A stretch of 64,000 nucleotides of DNA from Amia ocellicauda (lineage: Eukaryota; Chordata; Actinopteri; Amiiformes; Amiidae): NCBI RefSeq assembly GCF_036373705.1, contig NC_089868.1, positions 11,358,520 to 11,422,519 of the forward strand. The letters are read 5' to 3'. Below, piece after piece: positions 47,540-61,100 of the stretch. The translations under genes were made by a program, and so were the position numbers. Positions within the stretch are counted from its first letter, which is position 1. Every line of letters starts with the position of its first letter. Under the pieces are notes generated by a model. That model searched no databases. It saw nothing but the letters and a program-made list of their open reading frames with translations, and was not told where the DNA came from.

Positions 47540-48060
47540 AGGTATGTGACACCTATCAAATTAAAATAAACAAACTATGCTATAATATTCTGCAAACTTG
47601 ATCATGATTAGACTATATTACAGTACTACCAAGTACTACCAGAAATGCATTTTCTTGAAATGTTGACTGTTTTGACCTTTTCCTCCTCAAGTCTATGGGA
47701 AATCTTGATCAACATTTTATGTTGAAATACCACTCAAATTGAAACTTGTAGAAGTTGTTGTGTGAAAATAGCATAATGATAATGTGCATTTGAAAGAACC
47801 TAGCCTATGTGGAAAAGTTTTGATAAAAGCTATACCACAAAATATGCACAAAGCATGTGGTACCACTCAAATTAAAGCATTCAAACTGCAGCATCAGTTT
47901 CTGCATTGTTGATCATGATTAGACACACTATATTGCAGCACTACCACCTTTTTTCCAATATAAATGCAAGCATAATTATGAAGTACTAGTCAAAATACAA
48001 CTTATAAGACAATCTGGGTGAAAATTTGATAAAAATTGAAGGAGTTATGATCATTTATTT
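47540..48060. repeat. Diverged tandem duplication, period about 311 bp
   Basis: GATCATGATTAGAC with following CTATATTACAGTACTACCA (47600) recurs as GATCATGATTAGACAC then CTATATTGCAGCACTACCA (47911). Upstream CAAATTAAA...CAAACT segments recur at the same offset. The copies are strongly diverged and the function is unknown. Confidence 0.6.
47565..47570 (+). terminator. Possible polyadenylation signal of the second DNase II gene
   Basis: AATAAA 244 nt after the stop codon, the first such signal downstream. Confidence 0.4.
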
Positions 48061-48339
48061 AAAAACCCAAAACCCAAGTCCATTTTTTCCTTACTTTGCA
48101 AGTCAATATCTCCACTGGACTGTGTTGAGTTTGAAGCATGTTCTGTGTGATCTGTAGCTGCTCCTGATTTTGAATTAAATTTAGTGTCTTTCTTTTCTTG
48201 CTGCAAGAGAAAATTTTGTGTTGAAACAAAGTGAATTGTCATCAGATTTCGGTGCACTTTGTGTGCTTGTGGATGGGTTTGGGGGATATTGAGAAATGGG
48301 TGAGGTACTTTTTCTATTTTAGCAACTGCCAAATTAGAA

Positions 48340-48640
48340 ACTGCCAGTAAACTTTTTTGACCTTTTTTACTTCTTTGTTTGTTGCTTTGCTGTTGCTGTA
48401 AGTTTCTATAAGGGAACTACTTTACGATCATCATATAAGGAATGTATCTGAATTATGTTCATATAAGTTACTGCCTATATAAACTGCTCTGCTCTGCCTG
48501 TGTGCAGAGAAACTTCTCTGACTGTCAAAGGAAACTGTCAGACTGTTGTTTCCCTCCCTGTAATTGCTTGAATAAACTACTTTGATTCTGCAAACCAACC
48601 TCAGCGTGAAGACTCGATTTCTTCCACAAATGTCAGGCCA
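48340..48640 (+). repeat. LTR-like segment with TATA box and poly(A) signal
   Basis: TATATAAA (48476-48483) is followed 88 bp later by AATAAA (48571-48576), then a T-rich end with GAAGACTCGATTTCTTCCACA. This spacing resembles the U3-R-U5 layout of a solitary retroviral or retrotransposon LTR. No TG...CA limits with matching target duplications could be fixed, so it may be an old LTR or coincidence. Confidence 0.4.
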
Positions 48641-49263
48641 CATTGATTTTTAGTTTTATGTGTACATTTAACTGGTTGGGTGAAACCAGAAGAGTTGGAA
48701 GGTCATTATGTTGTGTGGTTGCAGTATGAGAGTTTGTTTGTTATGTAGACTTATATGCAACAATATAACATTATGTGATTGGAATCAACTTAATGTGGTC
48801 ATTTATTATTTTATTAAAGTGCATTAAAATAGATCGTTCTTTTCTGAGTGAAAACAAGTTAAATGCTTCACTGTGTATTTCTATTATTTTAGATCAAAAT
48901 CCAGGCCTAGCTTTTGAAATATTTCTCCTACAATGTATTGGATTGATTGACGCTGCCAGAGAGCACTGAGAAATACTGAATAAAGACTGTGTTATGGATG
49001 TGCAGACAGTGTGACCAGGATGTCTGCATCTCCAGAACTGCAAAGCAAGTACAGTTGGGAAGCCTCCAGGCTCGCCTTGGAGGTAGTCCAGGCCACCGCT
49101 GGGAGCAACTCGGTAGACTTGTTCAGAGGAGTGAACTAAATCTCTGGAGAAAAGTAAGTCGGCATTGATCCTTTTATTAGCCCCTCTGTAGTTTCACACA
49201 CAGAAGTTGAGCAAGAAACCCACCCTGTCCACATGAATAAAACATAACACTGACACCATACCA
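48641..49263. other. Intergenic upstream of RPF1
   Basis: No gene or clear repeat recognised. Confidence 0.4.
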
Positions 49264-49321
49264 CCACGACGCCAGGTGGCGCACTGCGCACGTTCAATAC
49301 ATAAGCTCTGAACCCGGAAGT
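49264..49321 (+). promoter_or_regulatory. RPF1 promoter motifs: CTCF-like core, NRF1-like half sites, ETS site
   Basis: CCGGAAGT (49314-49321) is a perfect ETS/GABP core, 65 bp before the start codon. GCGCACTGCGCA resembles two NRF1 half sites with one extra base. CCAGGTGGCGC matches the 3' core of the CTCF motif. Such TATA-less, ETS-driven promoters are usual for ribosome-assembly genes. Motif evidence only. Confidence 0.55.
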
Positions 49322-49385
49322 AAAAGTTGAAAGGTCAACGATTAAAGGTGAAATACGGAAAGCACGTGAAAAGATAGCATACAAC

Positions 49386-52300
49386 ATGGACGCTGAAGAG
49401 GTATGCCTGGGCTCTCAAGAGAAAAGCAAAAAGAAGAAGAAAGGCCAGAAAAAGCAAAAGCATAAGCAGAACAAATTGCAAGAAGAAAAGGGAGAGGAGC
49501 CGAAAGTGGAAAATGATGATAAGCCACCGGAAACGGCGTTCCCACCGGCTTTTAGCGTGTCTGTCATCAAAAACAAACAGCGCAGGCACTTCATGTTTTT
49601 AAAATACAAACTGGAGAAACGAAAGGTAATATTGAATTCCATGTTAATTAGTACAACATAATTAATGTCAGGGAATTAATATGAACTTGGAACTTAATTA
49701 TATTTGGATAATGTCCTAGACTACCAGTCAGTGTGACGAGTTTGATGGAGCTGTAGCCTGATGTTTAGCCTACAGTCGGTTTGTATTTGTATTGTCAGTG
49801 ACAGTTTATTGGTACAATCATGAATTACAGTTCAATTCACTGGTGTTGAAATAACCGCATCCTCGATCATTTACTCTTTCTTCTCTTGCAGGAAAAGTTG
49901 GCATTGAAAAAGAAAAGAAAGAAGGAGAGAGAAGCCCTGGGAGACAAGGTGAAATGACGTTTATTGTGTATTTCCTTGTTAAGGGATGAACAACAAAGTA
50001 ACATTTTATAATCATACAAACTACATGTAGCCTATTCCTTATTGTATGATCCTTTATGTAAATATTCAATTTTGTTATGATGTAATACATATGATAATCA
50101 TCCTGTTCTTCTAAGCACATCTATGAAATATTATAATCAAAAAATACTTTGAAATGCACAAGCTCTCTTTCTTTGACCTGAACAATGATCTGTTTTGCAT
50201 AGGCACCTCCAAAGCCTGTCCCTAAAACCATAGAAAACCAGAGAGTCTTTGATGAAACGACCGTGGATCCTGAAGATGAAGAGGTAATTTTCAAGGTTTA
50301 GGAAAATATAAGAGGGAATATAGCCTAATATGTGTAGCCGTTCAGTATCTACTACAGGTTTTCCATTTTCGATATGTCTGCATGTATAGCTGTTATGTAT
50401 AATGTGTTTATTGATTGAATTGCAGTTTAAGATGTATTCATATAACCTGTTACGGATCATGTAGGTATTGGAATACAAACCAGGACATCAAAACTCAAGA
50501 TTAAAGGAAGACGTTTCCAAATATGTCTCTCTTTGTTATCATAATGCTCTTCTGGACTAGATTTCTGTGTATTGGAAACTTTATTTTATTAATTTAAAAA
50601 TCTTTAAATTCTTTCCGCAGGTAGCTTTTGATGAGGGAACCGATGAGTTTTCAGCATACTTCAACCGCCTGACGAATCCCAAAGTTCTCATTACGACATC
50701 GGATCGACCCCGGGGGGTAAGTGGGACTTGTTGATATTTTACTGGCAGAGTCAAATCCAAATTTGCTCGCTGATCATTGATCTAAATGGGGAAAACGAAT
50801 CATTCCAATTGTATTGTGATAACATTGATTTCTCCTAATACTTATGTTACAGGTGTAGCCATATAACATTTTTTTTTTTTCCCAGAGGACTGTGCGATTC
50901 TGTGAGCAGCTTGCCTCTGTAATACCAGACTCCCATGTGTATTATAGAAGAGGCTTGGCTCTGAAGAAGGTCATCCCACAGTGTGTGGCCAGAGGTTTCA
51001 CGTACCTCCTGGTAATCAACGAGGATCGCAAGGTGCCCAGTATCCTTTGACTTTGATTTCAAAAGGTATGCTTGACAGGGTCTGTCTTTTTAACAGCAGT
51101 ATACCCAGAGAACATTACAGTGTATTACCCAGTACTCGATTTGCTGGGGAGCATTTACCCTTTGAGGTATCAGTATTAGTTTGAAATCAATTGTTTGTAT
51201 CTAGTATAGTCTCTTAATAAAATATGGTATTTCATTGAGCTGCCTATACTCGCATCCCCGGAGTTTTAACTTCTTTAACCCAAACAAAACAGATGGTTTC
51301 CTTCTTAGTCATCTGCCGGATGGCCCCACTGCCCATTTCAAAGTCAGCAGTGTTCGTCTTCGCAAAGAAATGAAGGTAAGGTGTACAACTGGTAGAAAAT
51401 GTCAGCCATCTTGAGGCAAAATCAATGGGAAACCCATTGTAGAAGGGTCTGTATTAATAAGTGGAGATATTGACCACATTCTCAAGTTTGTTAGTCTTCT
51501 AGGTGACCCTAGAAGTTTCTAAAGATGGGGAAACGGGTGATTGATCACGAGAACTCTGGTCCTTAGAGGCTTGTTTGTATTTCCCGTTATCTACAGGTTA
51601 TTGATTTGAGTAAAACGCTGATTTGGTTAATCAGAATTCAAATTTTGAAAGTCTTTAAACTTTTTGATTTGAGCATGAAGTCTAACAGCTGCTGTGTAAG
51701 GGTTCATTGGGACCAGGGATAGACTTATGTGAACTTCCTGTATACCACACTTAAGCCTGGTTGTATTTTATTGTTGTGATGAATTGCAGAGGCGAGGCAA
51801 GGATCCCTCAGAGCATTCTCCAGAGGTGATCCTGAACAACTTCAGCACACGGCTGGGCCACACTATAGGGCGCATGTTTGCTGCTCTCTTCCCTCACGAC
51901 CCGCAGTTTGTGGGACGGCAGGTAGCCACTTTCCACAATCAGAGAGACTTCATCTTCTTCAGGTTTCACAGGTAACTGCATCTTTCCATCTGATTAACTT
52001 CTGTGTACAGTGTGTAAGCCTGCTAAGAAATTAATAATGAAGATGGCATATACCTCATTGATGTTGTTGCAAACTGTAGACATCCGACCAATTCCTCAGC
52101 ATTCCCAGTTTATAGGATGGATTTATATTAGTGCTGAGGTGCTCTGTTAAGAGATTTGTTTCTAAAACTTTTATGGTGAAATGTAAGACTAAGGCAGTTT
52201 GTTATATAGCCTATATATTTTCCAAATTCAGATATTCTTTACATTGAGAATTAACTGTAAATTGTTGCCCTCTAGTGTCAGCTGAATTGATGGGAAGACA

Positions 52301-53120
52301 TTACTTTGTAACTGGCCTAGGACAGATATTTAGGCTGTGTTTTGTTATTGCTGTTACTAATTCAGCAAAACGTAGGCTATATGTTATAATTTGAAATGAC
52401 TGAAATATTTGCATGCTAGTTTTACCACAGACTACATCTGCTGTGTTCAGTTAATGGTTTTACATTTTGTCCCTCAAACTTTTTTGATTTAAAATGGTAA
52501 TTGATACATATCAGGGTTTGTGTGGATTTTTTTTCAAGACTTGCAGAAATGTGGGAAAAAACTGATTTGCCAAGGAAGGCATCCCAAATGTCCTATGCAT
52601 GTGCTGCTGTGACTACAATAAAACAACAAAGTATTGTTTGCTTCCCCCCCCTTTATCTCCACAGATACATATTTAAGAATGAGAAGAGAGTCGGCATACA
52701 GGAGCTTGGCCCCCGCTTCACCTTGAAACTGCGCTCGCTTCAGAAAGGGACTTTTGATTCCAAGTTTGGAGAGTATGAATGGGTTCACAAGGTGAGTTTA
52801 CTTTCATCCTATTAGGTTAGTATAGTGAATAGCTTAACAGGTTTTGTAATTAATTAAATACAATACAATAGTATTGTGCACAACTGTGGCTATTTTGTTG
52901 ATTGATGAGTTGCCTCTGGATTGATTATATATAATGTACTTAATCATACTCATTGCTTGAAGCATGTATTATGGTGCAGTTTTATTGTATGATCTAATCA
53001 TAATTGTGTAAGAATTCATGCCACTAAAGTTGAGCCAGACAGCCTTACCAACAAACCACTTTCCATTGTATTTTGCAGCGCCATGAGATGGATTCAAGCA
53101 GACGAAAATTCCACTTGTGA
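49386..53120 (+). CDS. RPF1: RPF1, ribosome production factor 1 (Brix domain)
   Basis: Nucleolar Brix-domain protein that binds pre-60S RNA and is needed for processing toward 25S/28S rRNA. Nine exons: 49386-49625, 49892-49948, 50203-50283, 50621-50716, 50886-51039, 51293-51375, 51790-51971, 52665-52791 and 53079-53120, giving 353 residues (human 349). The N-terminal 100 residues are lysine-rich, fitting nucleolar import and RNA binding ([32 protein letters not shown]). [17 protein letters not shown] starts the conserved part. The Brix domain follows, from [10 protein letters not shown] (residue 147 on) through [45 protein letters not shown] and [15 protein letters not shown] to the end. The last residues SSRRKFHL are typical. 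Intron 5 (51040-51292) has U12-type splice signals; the others are ordinary GT-AG. The start is the first ATG, 65 bp after an ETS site. Confidence 0.97.
51040..51292 (+). other. U12-type (minor spliceosome) intron in RPF1
   Basis: The donor is GTATCCTTTG, an exact match to the U12-type GTATCCTTT consensus. TTCTTTAAC (51271-51279) matches the branch consensus TTCCTTAAC at 8 of 9. Its branch A at 51278 is 14 nt before the last intron base, within the narrow U12 range. The acceptor region (CCAAACAAAACAG) lacks the polypyrimidine tract of U2 introns. The codon split (A|AT, Asn in VPNGFLL) agrees with the protein family. Confidence 0.88.
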
Positions 53121-53353
53121 AGAACAATGGACTGCACCCTTCACTTTTTTTTGTTCCCCCATCCCTTGTACACAAATATACAGGAGTGCGTTTTATTTAC
53201 AAAGCTGTTTTGTCTTACTTTTTACACTCTCAAATGGAAATATTTTCCTTAAACCCATAGTGCAATATGACTTGTTTATTTCTACAGTGCTCAATATATA
53301 CTACATCTTTAAACAAGACAGATGAAGGATCATTTTTATTTCCTGCTTTTCAA

Positions 53354-53359
53354 AATAAA
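53354..53359 (+). terminator. RPF1 polyadenylation signal
   Basis: AATAAA 234 nt downstream of the RPF1 stop codon. Confidence 0.6.
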
Positions 53360-53379
53360 ATAAAAAACAAATCCAGTTT

Positions 53380-54348
53380 TAAAGAGTACAAAAAGACAGT
53401 TGTACAAGGCATGAGATTAGCATTGTATTCTTGCAGTAATTGGGAAAAAAAACAAAAAACTTTGAAGAGTTTAGTGATTCAGTCAGTCTTTAGGAAACAT
53501 CCCATCCATCCTTCCATCAATGCTCTCACTAAGGGCATGTATTGGGACTGTTCAACACAATTTTCAGTAGATTGAAATGAACACATCACACCAGAGTCTA
53601 ATTTGTAAGAAAAAGGCACATGTACAATAAGAAAAAAAAATTGGCAACTATAAAAAAAGGTACTTTGAAAGCAATTAAGTATCCATAAGCAGATTTAAAA
53701 AAAAGATCTGTGAAATTACTCCCATCTGACTCGGTGTTTCTGCTTCACAGTGATCGGTTAAAACCTGGAACAGAAAATGTTGCAGTTACCATTCACGCAT
53801 AAATGAAAAAACATTGGCACCATCTAATCTCATCTTTACCTTCAATAAAGACAGAAGTCTCAGAACAATTTTACCATTGTGTAACCCAAACAGCATTAAT
53901 TGACTGATTATAACATAAGCAGTGGTGCATGAATCTTTTAAATAAAGATGTATATAAACAGGTATACTCTGCTTTACATGATCCTGTTACACCATTTATT
54001 TTAAAATGAAACATTAGCTAAAACAAACAGATGGCAAAGCAAATTACAATGGGCCCAAAAATGACCAGAACATTTAAGTTCCAAGGAAGAATCCAAAATT
54101 AAGCAAAGGAGCACCACTCAGGTGCAGAATTATTATTAATTTAGCAGACCAGTTTTCTGAATTAACAGCACATTTATTTTAGAAATTAAGTGATCACTAG
54201 TTTATGAAACCTATTCTCATTATTTCAGTACATTTCAATTCATGCTAAATGGGATCATAATTTAACAAGGCATTTTTCTGGAACCAATCTAATGCAAAGC
54301 AAGGTATGCCTGTGTTTATAAATATAAACTCCCATCATTTCTTTCTTA
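53380..54348. other. Intergenic between RPF1 and GNG5 3' ends
   Basis: No gene recognised. AT-rich. Confidence 0.4.
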
Positions 54349-54378
54349 ACCGACACCCTTATCCAGGGCCGCTTACAG
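54349..54378. repeat. Fish interspersed repeat end (CCCTTATCCAGGG motif)
   Basis: CGACACCCTTATCCAGGGCC then GCTTACA, the same motif as at 29531 on the same strand. Confidence 0.5.
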
Positions 54379-54465
54379 TTTACAGAAGAAACCTTTTAAA
54401 TTATCACAAAAGCACAGAAAAATGTTTCTTGTGTAAACTAAGCCACTGAATATGCACATATATTC

Positions 54466-55445
54466 CAGACCTGGGTCAAATACCATTACATTTGTATTTC
54501 TGTATTTATTAATCACCTACTGTTTCAATTTTGTATTTGACAATGTAAATATTGTATCCGGTTTGACTATTACTAATTGACTAAGTGAAAATATTTAGAA
54601 GTACTGATATTTGCAAATACTTCAATTATATATCTTCACTGGTATTTGATATTCTCTATTTTCAAATCAACTATTTCAATCAATTGGTTGTATTGTAAAA
54701 TGTAACCTTATTTGTACATCACCACAACAAACATAGCACAACATAACAGTAAAGATTCCTAACAGTCCCAACAAGGAGAGCAGGAGAAAAATATTCCATC
54801 TGTCCCAAAAGTCTAAATTGGTCTCTTGCGTCTCTCCATTAGCTAATGAGGGGAGGGGAGGAGACGAGACAAAGCAAGAGAAATGGGTTTATTATACAAG
54901 TTGAGCTACTGTGTGCACTGCTGGGAAAATATCTACCTTGCACACACAACACATATAGCCAGTGCTAATAAAATCAATTCAAAGGTGCTTTATTGGCATG
55001 ACCAGTCACAGTATTGCCAAAGCAGAGACAAACGATCCAACAAGACTAACATAATATGAACAGAACATAATCATAATACTGTTAAATGTCTAACTACAAC
55101 ACAAAAGTAGCCATAACAAAACCGAGAAGGAAGAGACGTCTGCAACTCAACATTTACTTTCAATTGGAGTGTTTGTAATTGTAGACTATCTTTGTTGTGT
55201 GGAGTTTGTTTTGATGTACCCATTTTCAAATACAACCCATAAATTGAACTACAAATAACTGAAAACACGATCATATACTTTTGCAACAGCTTCAAAATGT
55301 TTTTCCACAATACATGCCAAGACTTTTCAAAAGTATTTCCAAATACATTCAACTAGTAATTGTGAAACAGGATTAAAAAATATATTTTTTTAATAAGGTT
55401 TTGGAAAAGTGAAGTATTTGGAAATATGCATCTGACCCAGGTTTG
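54466..55445. mobile_element. Non-autonomous hAT-like element of 980 bp
   Basis: Ends CAGACCTGGGTCAAATACC and, inverted, CAAACCTGGGTCAGATGCA (15 of 19 match). Flanking 8-mers ATATATTC (54458-54465) and ATATGTTC (55446-55453) agree at 7 of 8, fitting an 8-bp hAT target duplication. No transposase frame is present. An inner part near 54975-55030 (GTGCTTTATTGGCATGACC, TTGCCAAAGCAGAGA) resembles another dispersed fish repeat, so the element may be composite. Confidence 0.75.
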
Positions 55446-55461
55446 ATATGTTCCATATGAC

Positions 55462-55467
55462 TTTATT
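55462..55467 (-). terminator. GNG5 polyadenylation signal
   Basis: Minus-strand AATAAA 70 nt past the GNG5 stop codon. It abuts the end of the hAT-like element. Confidence 0.65.
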
Positions 55468-55536
55468 TGGCTATACCCAGTAGATTAAGTGTAGAAATGG
55501 AGACAATACTTACTCTTAAATTAACACACAAAACAG

Positions 55537-57118
<1,582 letters not shown>

Positions 57119-57283
57119 GTTAGCTTTCAGTGTGAACGGGTGCAGTTTCCAGACAAAAGGTGGGTCGACAGCTCCTTCTCTCGCTTGTGCTTCGGGGTCC
57201 GTACGCTTCCGCTTTGTGCCTCAAAAAAGCGCCCGGGCTGTGCGACACCTAGAGGCGGAATACGGCACCACCACGACCAAGGG

Positions 57284-57309
57284 GATGACGTGCGGCTCCC
57301 GTGACGTCA
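57284..57309. promoter_or_regulatory. CRE sites upstream of GNG5, shared with SPATA1 side
   Basis: A full palindromic cAMP response element TGACGTCA (57302-57309) and a half site TGACGTG (57284-57290) lie 166-191 bp upstream of the GNG5 start codon, in a locally GC- and CpG-rich stretch (57,040-57,330). The intergenic space to SPATA1 is short, so the elements could also serve SPATA1. Confidence 0.55.
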
Positions 57310-57339
57310 TCGCTCCCTCCACCTTGAATTGAGTATTGG

Positions 57340-57578
57340 ATTCAAGAGGAACAAATCAGGTCATGTAGTTGGGTGTGCATCAACTATAACGCTCACTAAA
57401 ATGGTGAATGTAGTTGTAGGGAAAATAAAAAGCTGAATAATTTTAATTGTGAATGAAGACAATTCAGTGATATTGAGCCAGACAAGCAAAATGCAGTTTT
57501 CTGTAGCACAATGTACCTCGAGTATTTTTTTTTAATAATCCATATTCAAATTGATTAAAGGAGCTCACACTGTGGTGA

Positions 57579-57582
<4 letters not shown>
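57340..57582. other. GNG5-SPATA1 intergenic region
   Basis: AT-rich, no repeat family or gene recognised before the poly-T run. Confidence 0.4.

Positions 57583-57612
<30 letters not shown>
57583..57612. repeat. Poly-T run
   Basis: About 30 consecutive T, possibly the tail of an old retroposon on the minus strand; no body was recognised. Confidence 0.9.
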
Positions 57613-57616
<4 letters not shown>

Positions 57617-58092
57617 AGTGTTCGACCTAACTCTTTATAACAAGCATGCAAGTGATGAGGGTGAAAAAACCCCAGCTAACAATATTATTATTACGTTGCT
57701 ACACCAACCCACAACCTCACTACAACGTTGTGTTGGCTGGGGACAACACCTCGCCCGATTGTACATGCAATGGTTAATTATGTATTAGCCAATGCAGCGT
57801 TGAAGTAGATTAGAACATTATAAATAAAGACTATACGTGCAAAGTGTTGCAAGAAAGACGTTTACACATGCAGACCTGCGGAAAGATCAGCTGAACTATG
57901 TGCTCAGTGGGAAGGCTGTTCTGAGCAGTGTGCTTGGGCTGGGCAGCAGCTCTCCTTTTCAAAGCACACAGTTCTGTCTCCACACCAGTGTTGCATGTGG
58001 GTCTCAAAATATACCAAACCCCCGACACAGAAGTACAGCCGTACAAAGATGCTGGGACTTCTGACCCATTTCTAGAAGTTGTCGGATTTGAG

Positions 58093-58138
58093 ATGAATAG
58101 ATCATTCGAGGAAAGAAGACCAACAACCGCCGGGGTAG

Positions 58139-58188
<50 letters not shown>

Positions 58189-61100
58189 TGGATTTTTGTA
58201 TTTGAAATTAAATGCTATAGATGTAGCTGATTGTGTTCATCTACCTGCGATCTCTCTCTGCCTAACATTTGTGTAGAGCATGTGTTTGCTATAACTTGTT
58301 AGGAAATTTATTTATTTATTTACATGTTGATGTCCTTTTCCCTTCAGTATCTGGCAAAGAATATTGGTATAGGGATGTAAGTGCACTTTATGTATAAGAC
58401 GACTTGCTTTACTTGTAATGGATAAAATAAAATAAAAAAAAAGAATATAAGGACATTATGTATTCTCAGGTGCTAAAGTTGTCAGTGTATTTGTGAGTTG
58501 CCAAGTTGGCATGTGGGTATACCCTTAGCAATATAGCCTACGTTTCTAATTACATGTTACTTCACACCCAACTACAGTGTTGGCTACATTTTGTAACCTA
58601 AATGAAGGACATGTGGAAATTATTGGATCTGCACAATTGTACCCAAACTGGATTATCTTTTTTAAAATCCCTCTAACAAGGGATTTGAAAAAAGATAATC
58701 CAGTTTGGGTATGTTTTGTCAATCTGTTTAACTGAGTAACCCTGTGCACTTTCCATCATACAGCTGGTGGAGCTCCATGTGTTATATGTCCCAGATGAAC
58801 AGTGGAATGGGAAGCTGAACAAAGCCTCCGCAGATGGCATTGATAGCTTCCTATCTGCAGGCTTTATCAGGTATGTGACCTTTTACGAGATCTAAGCAAT
58901 ACGATAGGCAAATATAAACAATCCTACACCAAGACAGGCAATTGATACGGTACTGCAATGTCAGAGCTGTATCTGTAAGTAAATAAGGCATCAAATCAAA
59001 GATAGCCTTTATAGTGTGTAAAACTGCTACTTACTCCAAATGCATCCCTCCTTGCATAAACATTACACAGAGTATGCCCATCATTGGTGGACTGCAAGTT
59101 TTCACATCTATTTGACTTTGGTTTAATGACATTTTCATGGTTACTGCCCATACCAGTGCCTCTGTATAATGATGTTTTTTTTTTTTTTTTCCTTCTTCTC
59201 AGGGTTTTTCCTGACCTGAGTTTACGGGCTCTACGAGACGAACTGACAGGACTTCTGGGCTCAGAGAAAGCAATCGACAATTTTGTGTTTCTTAAATGTG
59301 TGGGTAGAAGTTTGGCAGTGGTGAGTCCAGAGAATGAACACCATCTGTGATTGACTGGATGTTACTAAACAGTTCCCTCATCCATGATACACCACTTGAA
59401 GCAGGTTTTATAGATCACTCTTAAAACATTAATTTGCAAAGACTTGGGCACATTTCACTATAATTCAATAAGCAAGTGTTTTGCTGTATATAAGAGAAGC
59501 TTAATTAATCAAGTGACATGTTTAATTGAATGATAACTAATGTGCTTCCAGTCTCAAATTTTAGATTTTTAGACCCATAAAGCTGTATAGAACTATGCAT
59601 TCCTGTGGACGCTGTTTGTTTGAAATTGACTTGTTTGAATCCTCGGTGCTATACTTTCCACACAAACATTACAAGCTGTTTCATAGACAAGCTAGGGCAC
59701 GCCTGCTGTTTGCACCAATAATGTGACATTGACAAACTATAAAGCACCCATGCAGTAGTGCTCTATGCTATTTCTAGGCTACTGTCATCAGGTATAGATT
59801 TCAAATGACGAAGCACGATGTAGCTGAATATGAAACAATGAATAGAGGACAAAGGTTCTATAAATACATTGTAGATTGTGTGAAGGAGGAAACTGTATGC
59901 AAATATTTTACACAACCATGCAGTTATAAATCCTCTCTGAAATGTGTCCCAGGAAGCCCAGGAGATAAATGAGGTTTGAAAACCTAGTAACAAGTAACAA
60001 CTGTTTGATATTGTGGAATTGTACTGCCAAACTGCAGTTTCTATTTCTCAATACAGAGTGGAAGACTGAAAAAATAATGTACAATACATATCTAGGTAAT
60101 CTAGGAGACTTCAGATTTTGGTGAATGCTTAGACTAGACAATTAATAAACAAATTGGTACAAGTCCAGCAAGTGGATGTTCTAATCTTCACATTACACAG
60201 GCTTGGCTTAAAAATAAAACCTGTTCATATCCTACTTCATTAGACTTGTAGACCCAGGATGGTTTAAGTTGATTAATTAAGTAGACTCGGCATCCTAGCA
60301 ACCCAGTGAAGTGCTTTAATGTCTCTTCTAGTGGCATTGTTACTGTGGTAGTCCTGGCCAGTTTACCTTCCACTGAGCTGGTGAAGAAATTGCAGTTGAT
60401 ACTGTAATGTAATGACCCAGTGTCACATCTTAATCTTATTCCTGAGAATTTACAATTTAATTCCATTTCAGGTCAAAAGTAAACAAGAAAAAGAACTGAA
60501 AGTAAAGTCCTTTGCACCGCCATACGTATGTAGTCTTTTTCTTATTCTTATTGTTGTGGATATCAATGTCATCGTTTAAAACATGTTTACACATTTATTC
60601 TTTTGACTGACAGTGTTTGCATTTGATGTTCTCAAAACTGTATTTATAGACAGATGCCTCTCTTTGACTGCTCTTTAGACTTCAGTTATTGTGTCTCACT
60701 GCCTAGCTGTTAATGCATCACCTTGGTATGAAGATGTAAACACAGTTCAAGGAACAGTAGGTTTGGGGATTTTAGGAGGACATTACAAAATCAGATTTGT
60801 TGTGATACACATTTAGCCTAAACTGAAATACAGTTCTGAAAGTTGTTTGTTTTTCTCCCCCTCTACAAATAAGGCACCTCAGCCAGAATTATACTTGTTA
60901 CCCGGAGTGGAAAATGACAGAAGCATTTACTCTGCTCCTCGCATGCCTGACAGACAGAACTACCACACAGAGCCTCAGGGCTATCATTCTCCCCAGAAGA
61001 CCAGCATTGTGCCTGCTGTGAAAAACCAGGCAACTAACCCCAGGATTACGCAAAGGGCTCCCCATAACCCCTCTCCTGCCCAGAGCCCTGATGAGGATGT

